DNA from: Kordia sp039026955
Lineage (GTDB): Bacteria; Bacteroidota; Bacteroidia; Flavobacteriales; Flavobacteriaceae
Reading direction: 5' to 3'
DNA length: 64,000 bases
Assembly: GCA_039026955.1 (NCBI GenBank)
Contig: JBCCLH010000015.1
Coordinates: 49,485 to 113,484 of the forward strand
Under the pieces are notes generated by a model. That model was not told the DNA's origin. It worked only from the letters and a program-made list of their open reading frames with translations, and searched no databases. A program made the translations under genes and the position numbers. Positions 8,015 to 16,182 of this stretch are shown here, piece after piece. Position 1 is the stretch's first letter, and every line of letters begins with the position of its first letter.

Positions 8015-11000
8015 TTAATCATTGTTTGATTGCTTCTCAAGAATCAAAGCAGGAATCCCCAAAGATTTATACAACTCATTATACGCTTGCATTTCTGTAT
8101 TGATAATCGCGTTGCGTTCGTCGGTGTACACTTGCCAATCCGCCAGTAAATCGTTGAGGCGTTGCTTGGCACCTTGTGTCACTTTTGGATTTGGCTGATC
8201 GATATAGCGTAATAATATGATCAATTGTGTGTTAAGTTTATTATTAAAATTGATCACGTCCTGAAAAGTTTTTTGTTTCGCTTGGATCAAGTTTTCTTCC
8301 CAGCTATTGATGCGTTTGAGTAGCGCTTGTCCTTTTTCTACAAGTGGTTTTGCGGCTTCGTTGTCTTTTAAAAGCTTTGCGTACGTATTCAACTGTGTTT
8401 TTGCAGATCGCATCTGATTGACAGATTCATGCATATCTCGCACTGTATTTTCAATCGTAACGAGCATTTCTTGTTGTGCTGCAAAATCTTGCGGAGTGGA
8501 TGTAATCGCAGGATTTGGAAGAATGGTCGCTTGTGTTTCTACAGATTCGTTATCAAATGTCAAACGCAATGTGTAATTACCAGGAGCAACATTCGATCCT
8601 GCATGTCCACCAAAGACAAATACTTTGTCAATTGCTGGCAAAGCTTCTCTGCTGAAATCCCACGTAAATCGGTTGTAACCCTTTTTTGCAGGTAAAATGG
8701 CAGGTCTTCCAGGTCCGCCTGGCCATGATTTGAAGCCTTTTGGTTTCTTGTTTGTGTAGGTTCTGATCACTTTTGAATCTTGTAATACTTCTAATTTTAA
8801 ATCGAGGGTATCTGCGTTTTGATCTAGATAGTAATCGAAAGTCACACCACTTCTTGGATTTGTTCCTTGTCCCGTTGCGCTAGAAACGCCTCCAAAAATA
8901 CGGTAACTATCTTTTGGTTTGAATAATTGCACAAACGAACGCTTCGAAGTCATATTTTGAAGTGCTCCTAAATCGTCCAAAATCCAAAATCCACGTCCCG
9001 AAGTTGCTGCTACTAAATCATTGTCTTGTATCGTGAGATCGTTAATCGCTACAACAGGCAATCCCAAATTTAAACGTTGCCAAAAAGCACCATCATCATT
9101 GGAAACATATAAGCCTGTTTCTGTACCTGCGTATAACAATCCTTTTCGCTTTTTATCAGCTCTTACTACTCTGGCAAATCCATTGGGATCATTCAAACCG
9201 TTTACAATTTTTGTCCACGATTGTCCGTAATCGTCGGTTTTAAAGATATACGAGTTTAAGTCTAAAGATTTATATCGCATAATCACGATGTAAGCAGTTG
9301 CAGTATCATGTTCAGAGACATCAATACTGTTGATGATTCCGTCTTCAATTCCTTTTGGAGTAATGTTTTCCCAGTTGGCGCCACCATCTTTGGTAATATG
9401 TAAGAGTCCATCATCGCTTCCAGCATATAACACACCTTCTTCATGTTTTGATTCTACCAAAGCAGTCAATGTATTGTAATTTTCGCCTCCAGCAGCTTCA
9501 TTGGTATAAGGACCGCCACCTGGACCGTGTTTTTCGGTTTCGTTTTTTGTAAGATCAGGACTGATGGTTGTCCAATTGATGCCGCCGTTTGTAGTTTTAA
9601 AAACTACATTTCCTGCGTGATAAATGGTTTGTCTATTGTGTGGCGAACTGATAATTGGTGCATTCCAATTGTAACGATATTTGCTATCTTTTGGCGCAAT
9701 ACTTAAACCTAATTCAGGATATTGCTTGATCGATTTTTGTTCACGAGAAGATTTTGTCCACGAACTTATATTCCCCTGATACGTTCCGCCATACACCGTT
9801 TCTGGATTATCCGGATCAAACGCTAGAAACGCACTTTCGCCACCTGCCACCGAATACCAATCTTTCCAATCGATTCCACCGTCATTGGTGCGACTCGCAA
9901 TGGCAATGGCAGAATTATCTTGTTGTCCGCCATAGACATGATACGGAACTACATTATCCGTAATCACACGATAAAATTGTGCAGTTGCTTGGTTTTGCTG
10001 CGTACTCCAACTTTTTCCACCATTAAACGAAATATTCGCACCTCCATCATTCGAATTAATCATTTGCGTATTGTCATGCGGATTAATCCATAGATGATGA
10101 TTATCGCCATGTGGCACGGGAATATTTGTAAAACTCTTTCCGCCGTCAATCGATTTCATCACGGGTGCATTCAACACATAGACCACATTTTCATTCTGCG
10201 GATCAGCAAAAATTTCCATATAATACCAAGAACGCGCAATATTCACACGATTTCCGTTCACTTGCGTCCATTTTTTTCCACCATTATCTGAACGATAGAC
10301 ACCACCTTTTTTGCCTTTCGCTTCAATCACTGCAAAAACACGTTCCGAATTTGCTCTAGACACTGAAATTCCAGATTTCCCAAAATCTTTTGGTAAACCT
10401 GCTTTTAGTTTTGTCCACGTATCACCACCATCTGTAGATTTATACAATCCCGAATGCTCACCACCCGATTCCATATACCAAGGATAACGACGATGCTGCC
10501 ACATGGAAGCGTACAAAATTCGAGGATTGTTCATGTCCATCGACAACGAAGAAGCTCCAGTCGTTTCATTCACATATAAAACCTTCTCCCAAGTTTTTCC
10601 GCCATCGGTTGTTCTGTAGATTCCACGTTCTTCAGTTGGTGCGTATTGTGCGCCTTGTGCTGATACATACATCACGTCAGGATTGGTAGGATGAATGATT
10701 ACATCTGAAATGTGACGTGTCTTCTCCAATCCGATATGTTTCCATGTTTTTCCAGCGTCCATTGATTTGTAGACACCATCTCCCATAGACGTCATCACGC
10801 CACGTGCGGCATGTTCTCCCATACCCACAACCACAATATTTGTATCGCTTTCAGACACGGTAATTGCTCCGACTGAACCTGTTTTAAAGAATTTATCAGA
10901 AATGTTTTTCCACGTAATTCCAGCATCAGTCGTTTTATATACTCCGCCACCTGTAGAACCCATGTAATAGGTGAGTGGCTGTCCAATCACTCCTGTAGAA

Positions 11001-11173
11001 GTCACACTTCTTCCACCTCTAAATGGACCAATATTTCGCCATTTTAAGCCGTGAAATAGCGAATCAGCGAGTTGTATTTCTGGTGCTTTTTGTTTCTTCT
11101 TTTTTCGTTTTTGGGCTTGTGTTTGTATTGGTAATAAGAATAAACAAAGGACGAGTAATTTTATGATTTTCAT
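8015..11173 (-). CDS. Sortilin/BNR-repeat beta-propeller secreted protein
   Basis: 1052 residues with an N-terminal signal peptide (ending near TQAQ, residue 21). Many copies of the Asp-box motif S/T-x-D-x-G-x-T-W (for example KTTDAGITWKN, KSMDAGKTWKH, RTTDGGKTWEK) mark VPS10/sortilin-type or exo-sialidase-like beta-propeller blades over roughly residues 50-720. The remaining ~330 residues contain an immunoglobulin-like region and helices. Bacteroidota encode many such proteins, often called glycosyl hydrolases by annotation pipelines, but no catalytic residues are evident. Likely exported; the ligand is unknown. Confidence 0.8.
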   Translation of the reverse strand: MKIIKLLVLCLFLLPIQTQAQKRKKKKQKAPEIQLADSLFHGLKWRNIGPFRGGRSVTSTGVIGQPLTYYMGSTGGGVYKTTDAGITWKNISDKFFKTGSVGAITVSESDTNIVVVGMGEHAARGVMTSMGDGVYKSMDAGKTWKHIGLEKTRHISDVIIHPTNPDVMYVSAQGAQYAPTEERGIYRTTDGGKTWEKVLYVNETTGASSLSMDMNNPRILYASMWQHRRYPWYMESGGEHSGLYKSTDGGDTWTKLKAGLPKDFGKSGISVSRANSERVFAVIEAKGKKGGVYRSDNGGKKWTQVNGNRVNIARSWYYMEIFADPQNENVVYVLNAPVMKSIDGGKSFTNIPVPHGDNHHLWINPHDNTQMINSNDGGANISFNGGKSWSTQQNQATAQFYRVITDNVVPYHVYGGQQDNSAIAIASRTNDGGIDWKDWYSVAGGESAFLAFDPDNPETVYGGTYQGNISSWTKSSREQKSIKQYPELGLSIAPKDSKYRYNWNAPIISSPHNRQTIYHAGNVVFKTTNGGINWTTISPDLTKNETEKHGPGGGPYTNEAAGGENYNTLTALVESKHEEGVLYAGSDDGLLHITKDGGANWENITPKGIEDGIINSIDVSEHDTATAYIVIMRYKSLDLNSYIFKTDDYGQSWTKIVNGLNDPNGFARVVRADKKRKGLLYAGTETGLYVSNDDGAFWQRLNLGLPVVAINDLTIQDNDLVAATSGRGFWILDDLGALQNMTSKRSFVQLFKPKDSYRIFGGVSSATGQGTNPRSGVTFDYYLDQNADTLDLKLEVLQDSKVIRTYTNKKPKGFKSWPGGPGRPAILPAKKGYNRFTWDFSREALPAIDKVFVFGGHAGSNVAPGNYTLRLTFDNESVETQATILPNPAITSTPQDFAAQQEMLVTIENTVRDMHESVNQMRSAKTQLNTYAKLLKDNEAAKPLVEKGQALLKRINSWEENLIQAKQKTFQDVINFNNKLNTQLIILLRYIDQPNPKVTQGAKQRLNDLLADWQVYTDERNAIINTEMQAYNELYKSLGIPALILEKQSNND

Positions 11174-11558
11174 ATGGTGGGTTTTGGTTGTTGGTGAAAT
11201 TATTTTTTTATTTAATATTTTGCTGTTCTACATTTTAAATTTTATTTCGTTTGTTATGGGTTGGTCGCTTCGCTCTGTTGTCGGTTGACTATTGATTTCA
11301 AAATGTAAACTTATAAACTTTTAAACTTCTATTTTGTTCTTTCGTTAATTCGGCTAATTTGTTGATTTGTTTTTATTTAATAAAGCGGTGGTTATCGAAA
11401 TACCTATTTAAAATTCAAAATTTAACATTTAAAATTAAATATTCCAGTTTCAAGGAGGTCATCGCGTTCCAATGTTGGTTATAGTTTGTTTCAACTCATA
11501 ACTTTTGACTAGTTACTGATTGGTTGTTTTTAGTTTAAGTGATACTAAGTAGAAAAAA
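11174..11558. other. Gene-free AT-rich spacer
   Basis: 385 bp with no supported gene. It contains short words that recur in other spacers of this window, including GGTCGCTTCGCTCTGTTGTC near 11265 (an inverted relative of 62644-62668) and degenerate AATTCAAAATTTAACATT strings near 11410. No terminator or repeat family member was recognised. Confidence 0.5.
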
Positions 11559-13316
11559 TCAATACCTCCAACTTTTCAAATCGGCATTTTTTGGCGCTAC
11601 TTTGGCAACTTTTTCTACATATTTTTTGATAAACATACGATGATAGCGCAATCTACTAATGTGATTTCCATTTTCGTGATCTCCGTTCCAGCAATGTTCT
11701 GCGCGATCGCCGTAGTCTACTTCGCCATTGTAATACGGAGCGGTTGTTTCTGATAGAATTTCTTCCGCAAGGTAGACTGCATTGTTCAGGTAATAATTGT
11801 CCATGTCGCCACAATATAAGTGGATTTTATGTACCCAATCTTGTCCGTATTTTGCCCAATCTCTTTTTAAGATATACGCGAGATCGTAATTTTCTTTCCA
11901 ATACGCTGCCACTTCCTTGTCGATTTCTCCCGTAAGGCGATTCCAAATTCGTTTTGGATAACCGTCTTTATCGATAGGCGAGTAGGTCGCTTCCCAAATA
12001 TCCCATTGCTGTCCTGAGCGTCCTTTGATGCCTAAGACCAGTTCGCGATAGTTCATGTCTTTCAACGTAGCATCTACATTTCCTAAATAATCTCGATGTC
12101 CTGCCACCAAGGTTTTTCGAAACGTACCTTTTTCGTAATAGGCATTTTCGTCTTCGTAAATATTTACCAAACAATAGGCTCTAAAATCGATTGGATCAGG
12201 GCAGGCTGCAAAACACATTCCGTATTCTTTCGGATATTTTACTTGCACTGCCAATGCTTCCCAACCGCCAGTACTTCCACCATAGACAAAGCGCGACCAA
12301 CCTTCCCCGATACCTCTAAATTGCTGCTCGATGTACGGAATGAGTTCATACGTAATGGCGTCACCATATGGACCTTGTGCTTCACTGTTTACCGCATATG
12401 AATCATCATAATATTGTGTTGGATGTTGAATTTTAATCGCAATCACTCTAGGAAAATCAGGTCCAGTCCAAGTTTTATAGAAATCGTAGGCTTCTTGTTG
12501 CACCATGATATTATACCCTTTCACGTCAAAGCGTTCGCTGTAATCTGGTTTGAGATTTAGATCAGGTGGTGTGGTTCGAAATCCTCCAAAATCCTTTGGA
12601 AAATGCCCGTGCATGATCGCAAGTGGATATTTTACGTCTGGATGCGTGTCCCAGCCTTCTGGCAATAAGACATGTGCGCCTAGATAGATATCTCTTCCCC
12701 AAAAATCACTTAGTAATTTACTTTTTATTTTTACATGTTTTATATATTTCGTGTCTTCTGGTGGCGTAATCGGTGGAATTTTTTGATCTAGTTTGATGTT
12801 TAGTGATGGAAACTGTCCATCTTTGATAATTACCTTCTGCGTAGTCGAGTAGAGGTTGCCTGGAGCGCGATTCCATTGTTGTCCTTCTCCTCGGTCGATT
12901 GGTAATTTGACGACATGTCCATCCGCACGATTGAAGGTTTCGTATTTGTGAAACACCGCTTGTATATAGAATTCTCCCGATGGCAAGTCTGCAAAGCTTT
13001 GAATTGGATAGCCAAAGGCATTTGCATCAAATTGTTGTGCTTCTGATGGTTTCCAGTCGGTGATATCCATCCCAAAGCCTTGGCAGGTTTTGGAATCGTC
13101 TCGTAATTGGAATCGTGGTTCGGTATCTGTATTTTCTGAGATTAGTAGAATTAGTCTTCCGTCTAAGTTTTCTTTGTAATGTTCTGTTGGGAAGGGAAGT
13201 TCTATGTTTACTGCGGTAGTAGTTTTTTTATCCGAATCGGCACAAGAGATTATAAATGAGGTAAGGAAAAATAATAGTAAATAGCTTTTGGTAGGTACTT
13301 TATAAGAACGTTTCAT
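11559..13316 (-). CDS. Esterase-like lipoprotein (alpha/beta hydrolase)
   Basis: 585 residues. The N-terminus is a lipoprotein signal (hydrophobic stretch then FIISC, the lipobox Cys at about residue 25). After an N-terminal beta-rich domain (~30-190) comes a putative esterase domain: a strand reading YPLAIMHGHFP, and the nucleophile elbow G-G-S-T-G-G-W about residue 340, in the context FVYGGSTGGWEALA. This fits esterase D/Fes-like enzymes on the cell surface or in the periplasm. The Gly-Ser-Thr-Gly-Gly elbow supports a serine nucleophile; Asp and His partners cannot be fixed by eye. Substrate unknown. Confidence 0.75.
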   Translation of the reverse strand: MKRSYKVPTKSYLLLFFLTSFIISCADSDKKTTTAVNIELPFPTEHYKENLDGRLILLISENTDTEPRFQLRDDSKTCQGFGMDITDWKPSEAQQFDANAFGYPIQSFADLPSGEFYIQAVFHKYETFNRADGHVVKLPIDRGEGQQWNRAPGNLYSTTQKVIIKDGQFPSLNIKLDQKIPPITPPEDTKYIKHVKIKSKLLSDFWGRDIYLGAHVLLPEGWDTHPDVKYPLAIMHGHFPKDFGGFRTTPPDLNLKPDYSERFDVKGYNIMVQQEAYDFYKTWTGPDFPRVIAIKIQHPTQYYDDSYAVNSEAQGPYGDAITYELIPYIEQQFRGIGEGWSRFVYGGSTGGWEALAVQVKYPKEYGMCFAACPDPIDFRAYCLVNIYEDENAYYEKGTFRKTLVAGHRDYLGNVDATLKDMNYRELVLGIKGRSGQQWDIWEATYSPIDKDGYPKRIWNRLTGEIDKEVAAYWKENYDLAYILKRDWAKYGQDWVHKIHLYCGDMDNYYLNNAVYLAEEILSETTAPYYNGEVDYGDRAEHCWNGDHENGNHISRLRYHRMFIKKYVEKVAKVAPKNADLKSWRY

Positions 13317-13452
13317 TATTGTATATGGTTGGTTGGGTTATTGGTTTTTGAATTCCTATAAATTTAGGATAAAGATTGGAGTTGTGCAATGTGTTTTATT
13401 CTCAATATGTAAGCTATTATTTATTGTTAAATAGATATTCTAGTCAAGTTTT

Positions 13453-13596
13453 TTAGCATGTTATGTATTCTTTTTTCTGCTTTTGCTGTTGTAATTCCAT
13501 TGTAGTAATCTCTGCGGGCCATTGTGATTGTTCATCGAAACATTCAGGACAGTTACTAGACTCCGTTTTGTTCGTTTTTTTCTTTTTCCAAAACAT
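13453..13596 (-). CDS. Small Cys-containing ORF (possible)
   Basis: A 47-residue frame from the ATG at 13596, with a basic start (MFWKKKKTNKTE), a C-P-E-C pair and a Gln/Lys-rich tail. Another short frame (GTG at 13645 to 13556, 29 residues, K-L-P-K-E-L-N motif) overlaps it in a different frame, so the two may be parts of one frameshifted gene, just downstream of the Mrr-like gene. No family recognised; could be non-coding. It lies in the otherwise empty 333 bp gap 13317-13649. Confidence 0.3.
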   Translation of the reverse strand: MFWKKKKTNKTESSNCPECFDEQSQWPAEITTMELQQQKQKKEYITC

Positions 13597-13649
13597 TATT
13601 CAATTCTTTAGGTAATTTTAAGGTTATATATTTAAATTTAGCCACCGTA

Positions 13650-14504
13650 CTATTTTTTTTCACGCTCTACAATTAATCCAGTCTCTGAAAAAGTAAATAC
13701 CCGCTCTTCAAATATTGATTTCATTATTAACCATACTTTATCAACTAATCTGAAGTTTATACTTTGGTTAGCGTCGATATCTATTAATTGACCTGTAAAA
13801 GTAATTTGATCAATTTTTATAGAAGTCGTAGTTTTTTTATTAAAAATAATGGCGTTTGGAATTTTATATTGCCTAGTGATTTTTTGAGTTTTTTTGTTTA
13901 TTCGTTTTACTTCTTTTCGAAATTGGTTAACATAATCTATTAAAGGAATTTTAGTCTGATTTGCTAATCTGATTAAATATGTATGATAATCCCATTCATC
14001 TCTGATTTCAATATTTTCATTATTCCCAATGTTTATATTCAAGATTTGAGGTCGTGTTATAATTATTTTACTGTTCAATATTAAATCTCCAAAATGAATT
14101 TCTTTAGGATTATCGATGAAGTCTTTATCTTCTACTTCTCTTAACTCGACAAGACCAATATTATATGCTTGTGCAAAATCAAAAGCATCTTTAGTAAATC
14201 CACTTCTTGAAACTATGATACCTTTTTCTATTTGAGCATCTCGAATAATGTTCAACACTTTCATAATGGTATCTTTTGTTACTTTCTTTTTTAAGTATTT
14301 ACATTCTATTGCTGTTCTATAACCATGAATTCCGTCAGAGTGACTTGTTAAAACATCTATTTGATGATTGACACCAGATTTACCTTTTACTTTACAATTA
14401 TTACCATAACCCAAAATTGTAACACCAGATTCTTTACCCAATGTTTCATAGATGTATTTTGTTATTGCTTCGTATTCTTTCCAGTCAAGATTATTTTTAG
14501 ACAT
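13650..14504 (-). CDS. Mrr-like restriction endonuclease domain protein
   Basis: 284 residues. The N-terminal ~130 residues carry the Mrr/PD-(D/E)xK nuclease pattern: an early helix WKEYEAITKYIYETLG, then Q-I-D-V (catalytic Asp about residue 49) and E-C-K at about residues 67-69, followed by a helix and the strand KGIIVSRSGFT that is typical of the family. The C-terminal half has no recognised domain. No methyltransferase or other restriction subunit is adjacent, so it is an orphan; Mrr relatives cut modified DNA, but specificity here is unknown. The coding region is more A/T rich than its neighbours. Confidence 0.7.
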   Translation of the reverse strand: MSKNNLDWKEYEAITKYIYETLGKESGVTILGYGNNCKVKGKSGVNHQIDVLTSHSDGIHGYRTAIECKYLKKKVTKDTIMKVLNIIRDAQIEKGIIVSRSGFTKDAFDFAQAYNIGLVELREVEDKDFIDNPKEIHFGDLILNSKIIITRPQILNINIGNNENIEIRDEWDYHTYLIRLANQTKIPLIDYVNQFRKEVKRINKKTQKITRQYKIPNAIIFNKKTTTSIKIDQITFTGQLIDIDANQSINFRLVDKVWLIMKSIFEERVFTFSETGLIVEREKK

Positions 14505-14979
14505 CTTTTATAGATTTTAGCTGAATTGTTTTAAATATTGTTAGTAGCAAATTTTTTATGTAAAATATTATCTACTTTAAATATAAAACAAAGATTAAAT
14601 ATGAACAATGTGGTTTCCAGTAATACTTCGATAAACTCAGTAGAAATACTTTGTAAAATCTTACTATAAGATTCTGAATCCAGTTCCAAATAATGTAAAA
14701 GAACCATTTTTGAGATTTCCTCATAAATACAGTTTACAGAAGCGTCCTGAAATCCTGCATACTATTTTTCTAAACTTCTTTTTTAGAACATTTTCAAATA
14801 TTTGATTTTTTCAACATTTATATCGTCACGTTCACATGCTATTTTTCCGCCTCACACTATTTCTGTTGTATCTACGGGGCTTTTCATGCTTTATTTGTAG
14901 TGTAATTGATTTTAAGGCGATCATTACAAAATAAAAATTTAGAGTTTAGTTTACGTAGTTTATTATTAATTCAAGACGG
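14505..14979. other. Gene-free region upstream of an orphan terminator
   Basis: 475 bp without a supported reading frame, strongly AT-rich near 14510-14600 and less so near 14830-14890. It ends at a good terminator hairpin on the plus strand (14980-15017) although no plus-strand gene precedes it, so it could hold a small RNA. Nothing more specific was recognised. Confidence 0.35.
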
Positions 14980-15017
14980 AAAGGGCGTTTCTTTGAGGAA
15001 CGCTCTTTTCTTTTGCT
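14980..15017 (+). terminator. Orphan Rho-independent terminator
   Basis: Stem AAAGGGCGTT / AACGCTCTTT (one G-T pair) with a short loop, then CTTTTGCTTTG. No plus-strand coding frame ends within 3 kb upstream, hence orphan; DUF2071 begins 87 bp downstream. Confidence 0.55.
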
Positions 15018-15104
15018 TTGTAATGTATGTTCAGGTTGATAATTACTGAATGTCGTATCTTTATAAGATAGTATAGATTGCTTTTTTGTATTAATTATAA
15101 ATTC

Positions 15105-15824
15105 ATGAAAATACCTAAAATACAAGGAATTATTGACCGACGCATCCTTATCAATTATACGGTGGACAAAGAAGTTTTGGAAAAGTATTTACCAGCACCA
15201 TTTACACCCAAACTAGTGAATGGAAAAGGAATTGCAGGCATTTGTTTGATTCGACTAAAAGAGATTCGGCCCAAAGGATTTCCCAAACAAATTGGAATTG
15301 CTTCCGAAAATGGCGCACATCGAATTGCCGTCGAGTGGAATGATAATGGCGTACAGCGAGAAGGTGTGTATATTCCCAGAAGAGATACTTCTTCAAAATT
15401 GAACGCACTCGCAGGAGGAACTATTTTTCCTGGAATACATCATTTAGCGGAGTTTTCAGTAGCGGAAGCTGATGGAAATTATCAGGTATCCTTTATAAGC
15501 GAAGACGAAACTACCTTAGCTATTGAAGCAAAAGAGACCGATCAGTGGAATGATGAAAGTGTGTTTGATGATATTGCCTGTGTTTCTGAATTTTTTGAAA
15601 ATGGGGCTGTTGGCTATTCTCCAGATAAAAATGCATTTGAAGGGTTAGAGTTGAGAGCGTATAACTGGAAAGTATCTTTGTTGGAAGTGGCGAGTGTTCG
15701 ATCGAGCTTTTTTGAAGATGAAACTATTTTCCCGAAAGGTTCGGTGAAGTTCGACAATGCACTGTTGATGAAAGATATCGAACACGAATGGATTGGATTG
15801 GAGAAGATAAAGTCTTCATCATGA
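15105..15824 (+). CDS. DUF2071 (YqjF-like, acetoacetate decarboxylase fold) protein
   Basis: 239 residues from the ATG at 15105 (a TTG/ATG further up at 15078 adds nine unlikely residues). The start IDRRILINYTVDKEVLEKYL, followed by G-I-A-G-I-C-L-I-R-L-K and a HRIAVEW segment, matches DUF2071/YqjF proteins, which share the acetoacetate decarboxylase-like fold. No catalytic function is established for the family. Monocistronic; the upstream spacer contains the orphan terminator and the downstream spacer a palindromic repeat. Confidence 0.75.
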   Translation: MKIPKIQGIIDRRILINYTVDKEVLEKYLPAPFTPKLVNGKGIAGICLIRLKEIRPKGFPKQIGIASENGAHRIAVEWNDNGVQREGVYIPRRDTSSKLNALAGGTIFPGIHHLAEFSVAEADGNYQVSFISEDETTLAIEAKETDQWNDESVFDDIACVSEFFENGAVGYSPDKNAFEGLELRAYNWKVSLLEVASVRSSFFEDETIFPKGSVKFDNALLMKDIEHEWIGLEKIKSSS

Positions 15825-15951
15825 TGTATTAGTTACCAGTTCATTTAATTTTTTTTGAGTTCGTTTTTATGCAGCACAGTACCAAAATAAAGGTATTGAG
15901 ATTACCCAAATATAGTCTAAATATATAAATGAAGTTCCTAAGAGGTAACTT

Positions 15952-16149
15952 TAATGTGAGTTCGATATAATAAATCCTGTTAAACGCATAACAATCAACA
16001 GCTTACACAAAATGTCAAATCGAGCGCAGTCGAGATTCAATCGAAATTTTAACTTTTATAGTGTTCTCGACTGCGCTCGAACTGACAAATGTTTATTTCT
16101 CAGTCAATTACGAGTAATTTAATGATTTCTTATTTCGAACTCACGTTAA
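15952..16149. repeat. Palindromic repeat family 1, copy c with outer inverted ends
   Basis: A nested inverted element. The outer ends read TTAATGTGAGTTCGATATAA and, inverted, TTCGAACTCACGTTAA; the inner 75 bp (16013-16087) is the short palindrome seen at 2496. Total 198 bp, within the 358 bp gap between DUF2071 and uvrA. Flanks between the outer and inner parts (for example AATCATTAAATTACTCG inverted) are shared with the copies at 33231 and 60466. Confidence 0.8.
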
Positions 16150-16182
16150 CTTTAGCAATCAATCAAGAGACAAAAACATCAG

